Assembly: GCF_039543505.1 (NCBI RefSeq)
Contig: NZ_BAABJW010000001.1
Span: forward strand, 496,001-560,000
Direction of reading: 5' to 3'
Origin: Litoribaculum gwangyangense
Lineage (GTDB): Bacteria; Bacteroidota; Bacteroidia; Flavobacteriales; Flavobacteriaceae
DNA: 64,000 nucleotides
Shown here: positions 18,710 to 27,372 of the stretch, in pieces
Layout: every line of letters starts with the position of its first letter
Position numbering within the stretch: position 1 is the stretch's first letter
The notes under the pieces: model-generated
Told to the model about the DNA's origin: nothing
Databases searched by the model: none
The model's input: only the letters and a program-made list of their open reading frames with translations
Position numbers and translations under genes: made by a program

Positions 18710-19195
18710 TTAGGATGGGTCTACTAGAAATAAAGGTTGATCGAACTCTACTGGCGAAGAATCGTCAACTAATATTTTCACAATCTTTCCTGAAACTTCA
18801 GATTCAATTTCGTTGAAAAGTTTCATCGCTTCAATAATACAAAGCACATCTCCTTCTGATATAGTTTGACCTACCTCAACAAACAACGGTTTGTCTGGAG
18901 CTGGCTTTCTGTAGAATGTCCCAATGATGGGGGATTTTATAGTAATATATTTTGAATCATCCGAAGCTGCTGGAGCAGCTGGTTTTTGAGGCGAAGAAGC
19001 TTCAGTTACTGGTGCGACAGGCGCTGCAACTTGTTGTGGTACTGGCGCTGCAACAGGTGCGTACTGGATGGCCGTACCTTCAGTTTCCGTTCCTGTTTTA
19101 ATGGTAATTTTAATATCGTCCATTTCCAATTTAACCTCACTTGCACCAGATTTGGCAACAAACTTAATTAAGTTTTGAATTTCTTTTATGTCCAT
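18710..19195 (-). CDS. accB: biotin carboxyl carrier protein of acetyl-CoA carboxylase
   Basis: The 161-aa carrier has an N-terminal domain starting MDIKEIQNLIKFVAKSG, an Ala/Pro/Val-rich flexible linker (about residues 40-75) and a C-terminal biotinyl domain. The biotinylated lysine is in IEAMKLFNEIES near residue 127, the canonical EAMK site. The linker composition and length are typical of bacterial AccB. It sits between fabH and accC, 22 bp after fabH. Confidence 0.96.
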   Translation of the reverse strand: MDIKEIQNLIKFVAKSGASEVKLEMDDIKITIKTGTETEGTAIQYAPVAAPVPQQVAAPVAPVTEASSPQKPAAPAASDDSKYITIKSPIIGTFYRKPAPDKPLFVEVGQTISEGDVLCIIEAMKLFNEIESEVSGKIVKILVDDSSPVEFDQPLFLVDPS

Positions 19196-19217
19196 AATTT
19201 TGCTAATTAGTTAATGG

Positions 19218-20219
19218 TTAGTTTACTGAATTATAGGCCCATTTTAAATAAATGGCTCCCCAATTAAATCCGCCACCAAAAGCAGCGAATATTAAGTTAT
19301 CTCCTTTTTTTAGTTGCGATTCATAATCATTTAAAAGTAATGGTAATGTGGCAGATGTGGTGTTGCCATACTTTTGAATATTCATCATTACCTTTTCTTC
19401 TTCTAAATCTATTCTTTGGGCCGTAGCATCAATAATACGCTTGTTAGCTTGATGGGCTACTAGCCAATTGACATCGTCTTTGGTAAGGTTATTTCGTTCT
19501 AAAATTTTAACTGTCGCATCGGCCATATTAAAAACAGCATTTTTGAAAACTGTCTTCCCTTCTTGGAAGGCATAATGCCCTCCTTCATCAAGTTTTTCAT
19601 GTGTTAAAGGATGCTGAGAACCACCATAAGTCGCTTGTAAAAACTCTCTACCAGTTCCATCACTTCTTAAATATTCATCTTGTAAGCCTAAACCGTCTCT
19701 ATTAGGTTCAAATAAAACGGCTCCTGCCCCATCCCCAAAAATAATACAAGTCGCTCTGTCTTTATAGTTTATTAATGAAGACATTTTATCTGCTCCAATT
19801 AATAAAATACTTTTATACCTTCCAGACTCTATGTAGCTCGATGCAACGGACATTCCATATAAAAAACTTGAGCAAGCGGCGTCCATATCAAATGAAAAAG
19901 CATTTGTTGCTCCAATTTCAGACGCAGTAAATGCCGCAGTTGATGCTGCCTTCATGTCTGGGGTCGCAGTGGCTACAATAACAAGTTCTATGTCCTTAGG
20001 GTTAATTCCCTTCTTATTTATTAAATCTTGAGCTGCTTTTACGGCGAGAAAAGAGGTGCCCTTTCCTTCTTCTTTTAGAATTCGTCGCTCTTTTATTCCA
20101 GTTCGGGTAGTAATCCATTCGTCATTTGTATCAACCATGGTCTCAAGAATTTGATTGGTTAATACATATTCTGGCACATAGGCGCCTACAGCTGTGATGG
20201 CTGCTGAGATTTTACTCAT
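19218..20219 (-). CDS. fabH: beta-ketoacyl-ACP synthase III
   Basis: The 333-aa enzyme condenses acetyl-CoA (or branched acyl-CoA) with malonyl-ACP to start fatty-acid chains. The catalytic Cys is in DMDAACSSFLYGM (near residue 114), the His in WLVAHQANKRIID, and the Asn in KYGNTTSATLP. The early motif NDEWITTRTGIKERR is family-typical. It belongs to the rpmF-fabH-accB-accC block. A terminator-like hairpin between rpmF and fabH suggests that fabH also has its own promoter. Confidence 0.96.
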   Translation of the reverse strand: MSKISAAITAVGAYVPEYVLTNQILETMVDTNDEWITTRTGIKERRILKEEGKGTSFLAVKAAQDLINKKGINPKDIELVIVATATPDMKAASTAAFTASEIGATNAFSFDMDAACSSFLYGMSVASSYIESGRYKSILLIGADKMSSLINYKDRATCIIFGDGAGAVLFEPNRDGLGLQDEYLRSDGTGREFLQATYGGSQHPLTHEKLDEGGHYAFQEGKTVFKNAVFNMADATVKILERNNLTKDDVNWLVAHQANKRIIDATAQRIDLEEEKVMMNIQKYGNTTSATLPLLLNDYESQLKKGDNLIFAAFGGGFNWGAIYLKWAYNSVN

Positions 20220-20346
20220 ACCTTAATTATTAATTCGATCAAAAATCGTTAAAATTGGGCAAAAACGTTAAAAATTTCACGAAAATTACTGAATTTTGAC
20301 GTAATATCATGCAAATTAAGTGTTTTTGTGATTTAGAAAAAGCATT

Positions 20347-20378
20347 TCATAAAAAAAACGCTCAATTATGAGCGTTTT
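20347..20378 (-). terminator. hairpin terminator after rpmF
   Basis: TGAGCGTTTT and its complement AAAACGCTCA (20355-20364 and 20369-20378) enclose a 4-nt loop, and on the minus strand a T run follows. It separates rpmF from fabH. Confidence 0.85.
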
Positions 20379-20400
20379 ATAATTCACTTGCACATTAGAT

Positions 20401-20604
20401 TTATGCAACGTTTTCTACTTCTTCAGAATTGTCAATTAATACTTGTCCTCTGTAGTACAGTTTTCCTTCATGCCAGTGAGCTCTGTGATATAAATGTGCT
20501 TCACCTGTTGTTGGGCATGTAGCAATTGTTGGCGCAGTTGCTTTATAATGAGTTCTTCTTTTATCTCTTCTGGTTTTTGAGATTTTTCTTTTAGGATGTG
20601 CCAT
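20401..20604 (-). CDS. rpmF: 50S ribosomal protein L32
   Basis: The 67-aa large-subunit protein begins MAHPKRKISKTRRDKRRTHY, the near-invariant L32 N-terminus. It contains CPTTGEAHLYHRAH, in which only one cysteine of the classical zinc ribbon is kept. It starts 9 bp after the DUF177 gene, the usual yceD-rpmF order. Confidence 0.97.
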   Translation of the reverse strand: MAHPKRKISKTRRDKRRTHYKATAPTIATCPTTGEAHLYHRAHWHEGKLYYRGQVLIDNSEEVENVA

Positions 20605-20613
20605 TTTATATGT

Positions 20614-21153
20614 TTATTTATCCGTTAATAATTTCTTTAATGTATTCCATCGAGGGTCAATATCCTCTTCTTTTTCTTTTTTTTCTTTTACCTTTGGGCT
20701 TAGCTCTTCTAATTTTTTGAGTATATCGGAATCTAATGTTCCATCATTAACTCCTGGATGGACTCTTTTGATGGGCACGGCTAATATACTGAGTTCGTAA
20801 ATATATTGCTGAATATTAATTTCGTAAGTTCCATGTGGAACTATAAGAATGTCTATATATTCATCATTATATTCGTCTCCAAACTTAACTACTAAATCAA
20901 AATTATTTTCTATGTTTTGATTGTAAGGCTCGTTGGTTATATCACAATTAACATTAACCCATCCCGAAATTTTAAAATGCAATTCCAATAATGTTGATTT
21001 TTTTTCTAATTCAACATTTACGTCGATGTTTACATCATTAAAATCTTCATACTCAAAATGTTCAAAGAACGCTTGTTCAACTTTATACTCAAAATGATGC
21101 TTCCCTATCTTTAATCCCACAAATGGAATCGTAAATTCTTTCAATGGCTTCAT
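20614..21153 (-). CDS. DUF177 (YceD-like) protein
   Basis: The 179-aa protein precedes rpmF, as YceD-family (DUF177) members do across bacteria and plastids, where they are linked to 23S rRNA accumulation. The segment ISGWVNVNCDITNEPYNQNI carries the family's second cysteine position but not the full CxxCL motif. The C-terminus ends in DPRWNTLKKL, the conserved region of the family. The start at 21153 (MKPLKEFTIPFVGLK) fits the homologues. Confidence 0.88.
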   Translation of the reverse strand: MKPLKEFTIPFVGLKIGKHHFEYKVEQAFFEHFEYEDFNDVNIDVNVELEKKSTLLELHFKISGWVNVNCDITNEPYNQNIENNFDLVVKFGDEYNDEYIDILIVPHGTYEINIQQYIYELSILAVPIKRVHPGVNDGTLDSDILKKLEELSPKVKEKKEKEEDIDPRWNTLKKLLTDK

Positions 21154-21279
21154 TTCTCGCTTCTAATTTGAGCCTGCAAATATATAAATTTTTATTTACT
21201 CGGCATTACTTACAAACAATTTTTTGTTCATATCTTAAAACAACACGAGTTCATTTATTTTTAAGCTATTAAACCTCTC

Positions 21280-22332
21280 TTAACTTAATTGCTTTTTTGA
21301 GGCTTTCTTTAATGGATTTTGGGTAAGTTGCTCGTAATCAGCCCTATTTTTAAAAATTTGAATGGCACTGAAAATAGCTTCCTTGAATGAGTTTTCATCA
21401 GCGACTCCTTTTCCTGCAATTTCATAAGCTGTTCCGTGGTCGGGCGATGTTCTAACCCTATTTAATCCTGCTGTGTAATTAACACCTTGTCCAAAAGATA
21501 GCGTTTTAAAAGGTATTAAACCTTGATCGTGGTATGATGCTATAATCGCATCAAAATTTTTGTAATTGTTTGATCCAAAAAAACTATCGGCCGCATAAGG
21601 ACCAAAAACTAATTTTCCAGAGGCCTTAATTTTTTGAAGCGTCGGTCTTAAAACATCGTCATCTTCTTTCCCTATAACGCCGTTATCGCCAGTGTGGGGG
21701 TTAATACCCAAAACTGCAATTTTTGGTTTTTGAATATTGAAATCTACTTTTAATGATTCGTAAACCGTATTTATTTTTTTCTTAATTAAATCTGGAGTAA
21801 TATGGTTGGCAATATCCTTTACCGGAACATGGTCTGTTAACAATCCAACCCTTAAGTTTTCGGTTATCATAAACATTAAACTGTCTCCTCCAAGTTCTTT
21901 TGCCAAATAATCGGTGTGACCCGGAAATTTAAACTCTTCTGATTGAATATTATGCTTATTTATGGGAGCAGTAACCAGAACATCAATCACATTATTTTTT
22001 AAGGCTTTTGTTGCTTCTTGTAAGGATTTAATAGCATAAGCACCTATATTTTGGTCTTCTTTACCAAACTCAATATTTACAGGTTCTTGCCAACAGTTAA
22101 AAACATTTACTTTTCCAATGGTTATTTGGTCCAAATTATTTATAACATGAAAATTAATCTCAGATTTAAAATGTGTTTTAAAAAAGTTCATTGCTTTTGA
22201 TGAAGCAAAAACCACTGGTGTGCAAAATTCCAACATTCTACTGTCTTCAAATGTCTTTAAAATGATTTCACCACCTATGCCATTTAAATCGCCAATGGAA
22301 ATGCCAACTATTATATTTTCTGCTTCCTTCAT
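21280..22332 (-). CDS. pdxA: 4-hydroxythreonine-4-phosphate dehydrogenase
   Basis: PdxA oxidises 4-phosphohydroxy-L-threonine with NAD in the DXP-dependent vitamin B6 pathway. The 350-aa protein begins IIVGISIGDLNGIGGEI. Metal-binding histidines are seen in FPGHTDYLAKEL and in DAIIASYHDQGLIPFK, with the last motif RTSPDHGTAYEIAGKG near the C-terminus. The length fits the family. It is divergent from riboflavin synthase across 66 bp. Confidence 0.96.
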   Translation of the reverse strand: MKEAENIIVGISIGDLNGIGGEIILKTFEDSRMLEFCTPVVFASSKAMNFFKTHFKSEINFHVINNLDQITIGKVNVFNCWQEPVNIEFGKEDQNIGAYAIKSLQEATKALKNNVIDVLVTAPINKHNIQSEEFKFPGHTDYLAKELGGDSLMFMITENLRVGLLTDHVPVKDIANHITPDLIKKKINTVYESLKVDFNIQKPKIAVLGINPHTGDNGVIGKEDDDVLRPTLQKIKASGKLVFGPYAADSFFGSNNYKNFDAIIASYHDQGLIPFKTLSFGQGVNYTAGLNRVRTSPDHGTAYEIAGKGVADENSFKEAIFSAIQIFKNRADYEQLTQNPLKKASKKQLS

Positions 22333-22398
22333 TAAAAAATGATAACTTTTGTTTGTAATTTTGATGTTGCAAATTTAACTAAATAAATACATAATAAT

Positions 22399-22986
22399 AT
22401 GTTTACAGGAATAATTGAAGACATAGGTGTCGTATCGAATTTAAAAGAAGAATTAGGTAATCTTCATGTATCCATTAAAAGTAACATGACTTCAGAATTG
22501 AAAATAGACCAAAGTGTGGCACATAATGGTGTTTGTTTAACAGTGGTTTCTATCAATAATGATGAATACACAGTAACGGCTATTAAGGAAACCTTGGATA
22601 AAACCAACCTTAATTCCTTGAAGCTTCATGATAAAGTGAATCTGGAACGCGCTATGAAACTAGGGGATAGACTGGATGGCCATATTGTACAAGGTCATGT
22701 AGATCAAACCGCCACCTGTACTCATGTTGAAGAAGCCAATGGCAGTTGGGTATTTACTTTTAGTTATGATGCCGCTTTTAATAATATCACTATTGAAAAA
22801 GGGTCTATTACCGTAAACGGGGTAAGTTTAACTGTTGTAAATTCAAAAAAAGATACTTTTAGTGTGGCCATCATACCTTACACTTATGGGCATACGAACT
22901 TCAATACCTTTACCGTTGGCACGATAGTGAATTTGGAATTTGATGTTTTGGGAAAATATGTAGCGAAACTTGTAGACCTTAACTAG
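22399..22986 (+). CDS. ribE: riboflavin synthase, alpha subunit
   Basis: The enzyme dismutates two 6,7-dimethyl-8-ribityllumazine molecules to riboflavin. The 195-aa protein starts MFTGIIEDIGVV and consists of two lumazine-binding barrels (about residues 1-95 and 96-190). Each barrel has the VxGVSLTV-type strand (VAHNGVCLTVVS and ITVNGVSLTVVN), and GHIVQGHVDQ lies at the domain joint. The symbol is ribE in many genomes and ribC in E. coli. Confidence 0.96.
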   Translation: MFTGIIEDIGVVSNLKEELGNLHVSIKSNMTSELKIDQSVAHNGVCLTVVSINNDEYTVTAIKETLDKTNLNSLKLHDKVNLERAMKLGDRLDGHIVQGHVDQTATCTHVEEANGSWVFTFSYDAAFNNITIEKGSITVNGVSLTVVNSKKDTFSVAIIPYTYGHTNFNTFTVGTIVNLEFDVLGKYVAKLVDLN

Positions 22987-22994
22987 AAAACTGT

Positions 22995-23189
22995 TTAGTC
23001 TTCTTTTTTTAACAATATTTTTTTAACACCATAAAATAAAGCGAAAACAGCACCAAGCAGAACCCCTCCGTCTATAGGAAAACCAAATGGTGGGGGAGGA
23101 CCAGGTGGCGGTGGTTGTTGTGCCACACACGCAAAACTTATTAATACAAATAAGACTGAGGCTAAAATTCTTTTATTTTGTATTGTCAT
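22995..23189 (-). CDS. small PID-CTERM-like surface protein
   Basis: The ATG at 23189 gives a 64-aa protein (the longer frame from 23225 adds 12 unlikely residues). A signal peptide (ILASVLFVLISFACVAQ) is followed by a proline-rich stretch and then FGFPIDGGVLLGAVFALFYGVKKIL, with a basic tail. The short PIDGG motif, hydrophobic helix and basic end match the PID-CTERM sorting signal of Bacteroidota, so the protein is essentially a signal peptide plus a sorting domain. It is probably processed in the envelope. The function is unknown. Confidence 0.75.
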   Translation of the reverse strand: MTIQNKRILASVLFVLISFACVAQQPPPPGPPPPFGFPIDGGVLLGAVFALFYGVKKILLKKED

Positions 23190-23472
23190 GGGGTCACAAA
23201 TGTATGAAAAAAAGCGAGTTAACAAAATAAATGTATTTCAAAGAGATAAAAAACATCTTTAAAGTGTTTAAAAGTATCGATGAAATGCAAATTTTTGTTA
23301 AATAATCATTTTTACGGCCTTACCTTTAAACTTGTTTGAGAGTAGCTGACAATAAAAACAATCTTCGGTTTTAATTTACAAAAACAAATATATATATTTT
23401 AGTTTAAAACAAAAATTAAAATACTCCTACTTGTATTGAAATTAAATATTTTGGGATTTTAAAAACACATAC

Positions 23473-23500
23473 AAAAAAAGCCTTTCAAAAGAAAGGCTTT
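23473..23500. terminator. hairpin terminator outside the left element end (ancestral tRNA terminator)
   Basis: AAAGCCTTTC and GAAAGGCTTT (23477-23486 and 23491-23500) enclose AAAA, with A and T runs outside. It lies just outside the left att copy. Before integration it would have followed the tRNA now at 55569, so it is probably that tRNA's original terminator. Confidence 0.75.
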
Positions 23501-23512
23501 ACAATTTCTAAA

Positions 23513-23526
23513 AGTGGTCCCACCTG
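23513..23526. repeat. left attachment site (copy of the tRNA 3' end)
   Basis: The 14 bp AGTGGTCCCACCTG is identical to 55566-55579, where it forms the last 11 nt of the tRNA plus 3 nt downstream. Here it also sits in a perfect inverted repeat, AAAAGTGGT-N9-ACCACTTTT (23510-23536), which looks like paired core-type integrase sites around a crossover region. Confidence 0.85.
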
Positions 23527-23667
23527 AACCACTTTTATCCAAAGTTACACATTAACCTGTTTATTACAAAAATTAAATAAACACCCTTAAAACCAAATAA
23601 AATAGGAAGTTTAAGAGGATTTCTGTATTGTTTAAGTTTGGATAAATTTCGATAATATTGAATACAG

Positions 23668-23703
23668 CCGTACAACTACCGTACAATTTTTTTAATTTTG
23701 TAC
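23668..23703. promoter_or_regulatory. left arm-type recombinase sites (candidate)
   Basis: CCGTACAA occurs at 23668-23675 and 23679-23686 (11-bp period), with an inverted TTGTAC at 23698-23703, directly before the integrase ATG. The same CGTACA pair with 11-bp period lies inside the right end. The placement suits arm-type Int or Xis binding and possible autoregulation of the integrase. Confidence 0.55.
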
Positions 23704-23717
23704 TGTAATTAAATTCA

Positions 23718-24986
23718 ATGGCTTCAGTCAACTACTTATATCGCTCCACAAAAGATAGTGCCGAACTTATCTTAAGGCTACTCTATAGAAACAATGAGAT
23801 AGATTATGTTTATGGTGCCAAATCCGGCATAGAGGTTTCAAAGTACTATTGGACAAAGGAACACAAGAAAAAGAATCCCAAAGACATAGATATAATTGAT
23901 AGACAAGCCGAGGTTAACGACGCTTTAAATAAACTTAAATCGCATGTCCTTGGTAAGTTTAAAGAGGCTAATCCAGAAGATGTAGATAAAGATTGGCTAA
24001 AAACCCAAATAGATTTCTTTCATAATCCACCAAAAGAAACTCCTGCACTGCCTAACGAACTACTAAAATATTTCAAGTATTTTATTAAAGAGAAAACTAA
24101 CGACTTAGCTAACTCCACTGTTAAAAAATATAATGTAGTCTATAATTTATTAGAACGTTACGAAACAAGCACTAAAAAGAAACTACTTCTTAAGGATGTT
24201 GACTTAAGTTTTAAAAAATCATTTGAAGATTACTGCTTTAGTAAAGGTTATGCTCCAAACACGATAACAAGAGCAATACGAGCTATCAAAACTGCTTGTA
24301 ACCATGCTAGATACAATGGTATTGAAACTAGTTACCAATTAGAAAAATTGAAAACTAAATACACTAAAACAGAAAACATCTATTTAACTTTAGAAGACAT
24401 TGAGAAATTAAAACTCATCAAAAAAGAAAGACTGACAGACCGGCTGGAGAATGCTAGAGATTGGCTTGTCATAAGCTGCTTTACGGGCCAACGTGTCTCT
24501 GATTTTATGCGATTTAATAAAAAGATGCTACGCCAAGAAACTAACAAAGACGGGGAACTAGTAACGTTTATTGAATTTACGCAGCAAAAGACTGGAAAAG
24601 AAATGACTATTCCATTAAAACAAGATGTACTTGATATTCTGGATAAAAGAGGGGGAGATTTTCCTCCACCCATTTCAGATCAAAAATATAATTTATATAT
24701 AAAAGAGGTAGGAGCCATTGCTAAATTGAACGAAAAAGTACTTGGAAGCAAAAAATTAGAGACAGAGCCAGAAAGCGGTATATACCGAAAAGTCACAAAA
24801 AAATTTAAAAAGCACGAATTAATAAGCTCCCACATTGGGCGTCGATCATTTGCAACTAATTTTTACGGGCAGATACCCACATCGTTTCTAATATATGTGA
24901 CAGGCCATAAAACAGAGCAAATGTTCCTAAACTATATTGGTAAAAGCAATAAGGATATTGCTTTAGAATTAACTAAATACTTTTAA
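23718..24986 (+). CDS. tyrosine recombinase (site-specific integrase)
   Basis: The 422-aa integrase catalyses insertion and excision of the island at the tRNA. Residues 1-100 form an arm-binding domain, about 110-210 a SAM-like core-binding domain, and about 220-422 the catalytic domain. Catalytic residues can be read: Arg259 in FTGQRVSD, a lysine in QQKTGKEM, His372 and Arg375 in SHIGRRSF, His397 in TGHKTEQ and Tyr406 in FLNYIGKS. The full set is present, so the enzyme should be active. It starts 191 bp inside the left att site and reads inward. The next gene begins 3 bp after its stop. Confidence 0.95.
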   Translation: MASVNYLYRSTKDSAELILRLLYRNNEIDYVYGAKSGIEVSKYYWTKEHKKKNPKDIDIIDRQAEVNDALNKLKSHVLGKFKEANPEDVDKDWLKTQIDFFHNPPKETPALPNELLKYFKYFIKEKTNDLANSTVKKYNVVYNLLERYETSTKKKLLLKDVDLSFKKSFEDYCFSKGYAPNTITRAIRAIKTACNHARYNGIETSYQLEKLKTKYTKTENIYLTLEDIEKLKLIKKERLTDRLENARDWLVISCFTGQRVSDFMRFNKKMLRQETNKDGELVTFIEFTQQKTGKEMTIPLKQDVLDILDKRGGDFPPPISDQKYNLYIKEVGAIAKLNEKVLGSKKLETEPESGIYRKVTKKFKKHELISSHIGRRSFATNFYGQIPTSFLIYVTGHKTEQMFLNYIGKSNKDIALELTKYF

Positions 24987-24989
24987 GTT

Positions 24990-25862
24990 ATGGATGTAAC
25001 AAGTAAAGAATATGAAAAAAACTATAATGGAAGAATGTCTTCTTATAAGAATGATTATATAGACAATACCGAAAATTCTTTTTTGGCAATTGAATTAGAA
25101 AATTATTCTAATTATTATAATGCTTTAATTAAAATAGCAGATTACTTCAAAAACAAAACAACTAAAGATTTAAGAATAAATTCCACTACAACAGTAGTGA
25201 TATCTGACTTAAAAGAGGTTAATGAATCAGTATTTAATGAAATTTTTAAAATAGAAAAAACGAAAATATTATTGAATAAAGTATCTACGGATATTGGTTT
25301 TGAAGATTATATGATACGAGGGCAAATACCCGGGAAAATAGAAATAGATTTTAAAAAACTTAACAATTACATTACAAGTGCTAAAAGAATAATTGATTTT
25401 ATAAATGAAAAAAAATCAGGTATTCAAAAGTCGGATGCTCCAGAGAAACAAATTATTAAAAAAGAGACTGAAACAAACATCATATCTGAAAATAAAGAAG
25501 GGGCTGTAGATATAGGCGATGATGATTACACAAAATCTACAATTGAAAAATATTTGCAAAATATTGTCGATTATATAATACCCCAAGAACACAAAGTATT
25601 AGTTGATGCTTTATATTTTTATTTCACAAAAAATGAATTTCCAAAACTTGAGAAAAAAATTATGTTCAAACGGGTTAACAAAAAAAAGGTTGGTTGGGCG
25701 TTAAAGGAGGTATACATGAATCTAAAAACAGATAAATTGAGTGAAGAATATTTACAGTTCGCTAAGGACAATATCAATCTATTTGAAAATGTAAAATCCA
25801 ATCCTGAAAATTATATGGATTCAAATTTATATAGTTATTTCACGACAAACCCTGATAAATAG
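24990..25862 (+). CDS. hypothetical protein following the integrase
   Basis: I do not recognise this 290-aa protein. It is Lys/Asn/Ile-rich, with no signal peptide or membrane segment. An N-terminal helical region (about 1-145) is joined by a charged linker (about 145-185) to a C-terminal region with YLQNIVDYIIPQEHKVLVDAL and VGWALKEVYMNL. The C-terminal part may be a small helical DNA- or protein-binding domain. It starts 3 bp after the integrase stop, so the two are co-translated, and a role in recombination control is possible. Confidence 0.6.
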   Translation: MDVTSKEYEKNYNGRMSSYKNDYIDNTENSFLAIELENYSNYYNALIKIADYFKNKTTKDLRINSTTTVVISDLKEVNESVFNEIFKIEKTKILLNKVSTDIGFEDYMIRGQIPGKIEIDFKKLNNYITSAKRIIDFINEKKSGIQKSDAPEKQIIKKETETNIISENKEGAVDIGDDDYTKSTIEKYLQNIVDYIIPQEHKVLVDALYFYFTKNEFPKLEKKIMFKRVNKKKVGWALKEVYMNLKTDKLSEEYLQFAKDNINLFENVKSNPENYMDSNLYSYFTTNPDK

Positions 25863-25873
25863 GGCATACACCA

Positions 25874-25921
25874 AATACACTTAATACACTTTTCAATACA
25901 CTTTAGTCCACCAATAACACT
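25874..25921. repeat. iteron-like direct repeats before the HTH gene
   Basis: AATACACTT occurs three times (25874-25882, 25883-25891, 25895-25903), with a degenerate fourth copy AATAACACT at 25913-25921. The repeats lie directly upstream of the excisionase-like gene and RepA-like ATPase, so they could be initiator or excisionase binding sites. Confidence 0.6.
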
Positions 25922-25924
25922 CCT

Positions 25925-25960
25925 CATAATTGCATTTTAATCTTAAATAATGCAATTATG
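25925..25960. promoter_or_regulatory. 12-bp inverted repeat overlapping the HTH gene start
   Basis: CATAATTGCATT (25925-25936) and AATGCAATTATG (25949-25960) are perfect complements around a 12-nt loop. The right arm contains the ATG of the HTH gene, so the repeat could be an operator for autoregulation or an RNA hairpin that hides the start codon. Confidence 0.6.
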
Positions 25961-26245
25961 AAAACAAAAGCAATCTTATTGGAAAGCCTAACAATTGAAC
26001 AACTTCAACAATTAATTGGCACATCCATTAAAAATGGAATTTCAGAGCTTCACAAGGAGCTTGAAACTAAAAACTACAACGAAGAACTACTTACCAGAGA
26101 AGAGACATGCAAGTTCTTAAAAATTGACAGCAGTAGCTTGTGGTCTTGGACCAACAAGGGCAAGGTGAAGGCCTATGGCATAGGTGCAAGACGCTATTAT
26201 AAGCGTAGTGAATTGTTAGAAAGTCTATCCTTATTAAAAAAATAG
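25958..26245 (+). CDS. excisionase-like helix-turn-helix DNA-binding protein
   Basis: The 95-aa protein carries a C-terminal MerR-type winged HTH (about residues 46-90): LLTREETCKFLKIDSSSLWSW, then NKGKVKAYGIGARRYYKRSEL. This is the HTH_17/excisionase arrangement common in Bacteroidota integrative elements. The N-terminal 45 residues are a helical segment (ESLTIEQLQQLIGTSIKNGI) that may mediate dimers. It is followed after 4 bp by the ATPase gene. Roles in excision direction or replication control are both possible. Confidence 0.8.
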   Translation: MKTKAILLESLTIEQLQQLIGTSIKNGISELHKELETKNYNEELLTREETCKFLKIDSSSLWSWTNKGKVKAYGIGARRYYKRSELLESLSLLKK

Positions 26246-26249
26246 GGCA

Positions 26250-27311
26250 ATGGATACATCTAGCAACAACAAATATCTGCAACAAGCGGAAAAGTTAAGA
26301 ATTACCCACGATCAAGAGTTTATCGAGCCACAAGTTGCCTTAAAGCAAAAAAACTTAAAATCTGATGGCTATACTACTACTGGTACTCGAGGCAACCAGA
26401 TTGTAATTATTGGCAAGGCCAAAAGCCGAAAATCTTTTTACTTGGGTATTCTTGCCTCGGCTGCTCTAAGTAACGAATTAATATTGGGCACATACAAAGG
26501 GGAGTTGCCAAAAGAGCAATCCGCTGTGGCCTATTTTGATACTGAACAAGGGGCGTATCATGTGCAAAAGGCACAAAAACGTATTTGCAGCTTAACCAAG
26601 AAGGAAAAACTTGAAAAATTATACCTCTATCATTTACGTGCATTAGAGCCCAGTGAACGTCTAAAGGTTATTGAAGCGGTTATTTATGCTAACGACAATT
26701 TAGGAATTGTTTTCATTGATGGCATAAGGGATCTGGTAACATCCATAAATGATGAGGGGCAGGCCACGATGATTTGCAGTAAGCTTTTGAAATGGTCTGA
26801 AGAGCGAAACATCCTGATTATAGTGGTATTGCACCAGAACAAAGGGAATGACTTTGCCAGAGGCCATCTAGGCACTGAATTGATAAACAAAGCCGAGCTC
26901 GTACTATCGGTAACAAAACAAAACGGGAACGAGGACATTTCAATTGTTAAACCAGAATACTCCAGGGACATAGAACCAGAAACCTTTGCATTTACAATAG
27001 TGGATGGATTACCAACGGCTGTAGATGATTTTGTGGAAAATACACCATCCGGCAGCCGAAAGACCAAGTTGGTCGACCTCAAGGACGAGGACAAATTAAG
27101 GCTGTTGGGGGATGTTTTTAGCGATGACAATGGCTTCAAGTATAGTGAGCTTAAAAAACAAATAAAGCGGTCTTACAGTACCTTGTTTAAAGAAACTGTA
27201 GGCGATAATCAAGCCAAAGATTTTATTACCGAATGTAAATTCAAAAAATGGATAAATCAGGAGAACCCCAAAGGCAAATACAGTTTAACATCTTCCCTGG
27301 AACCTCCGTAA
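26250..27311 (+). CDS. RepA/DnaB-type AAA family ATPase
   Basis: The 353-aa protein is a RecA-fold ATPase of the kind found in plasmid RepA helicases and Bacteroidota mobile elements. Walker A is IIGKAKSRKSFYLG (about residues 53-66) and Walker B is LGIVFIDGIRDLV. The sensor-like segment VVLHQNKGNDFARGHLGTEL follows. A C-terminal region of about 90 residues (from DEDKLRLLGDVF) resembles a small winged-helix tail. Paired with the HTH gene and the iteron-like repeats, it may drive replication of the excised element. No primase is adjacent. Confidence 0.78.
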   Translation: MDTSSNNKYLQQAEKLRITHDQEFIEPQVALKQKNLKSDGYTTTGTRGNQIVIIGKAKSRKSFYLGILASAALSNELILGTYKGELPKEQSAVAYFDTEQGAYHVQKAQKRICSLTKKEKLEKLYLYHLRALEPSERLKVIEAVIYANDNLGIVFIDGIRDLVTSINDEGQATMICSKLLKWSEERNILIIVVLHQNKGNDFARGHLGTELINKAELVLSVTKQNGNEDISIVKPEYSRDIEPETFAFTIVDGLPTAVDDFVENTPSGSRKTKLVDLKDEDKLRLLGDVFSDDNGFKYSELKKQIKRSYSTLFKETVGDNQAKDFITECKFKKWINQENPKGKYSLTSSLEPP

Positions 27312-27326
27312 ATCAGGTTAGTTTAT

Positions 27327-27372
27327 CGGTTTAGTTTAGTGCCTATATATAGGCACATAAACTAATAAACCG
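27327..27372. repeat. 46-bp interrupted palindrome after the RepA-like gene
   Basis: The centre GTGCCTATATATAGGCAC (27339-27356) is a perfect 18-bp palindrome. The flanks CGGTTTA-GTTTA and TAAAC-TAATAAACCG extend the symmetry to 27327-27372. There is no T run, so it is not a standard terminator. An origin, strand-processing or protein-binding site is possible. Confidence 0.6.

Noticed and set aside
18986..19171. Plus-strand frame over accB
   Set aside because: It is antisense to the Ala/Pro linker of accB and has no independent support.
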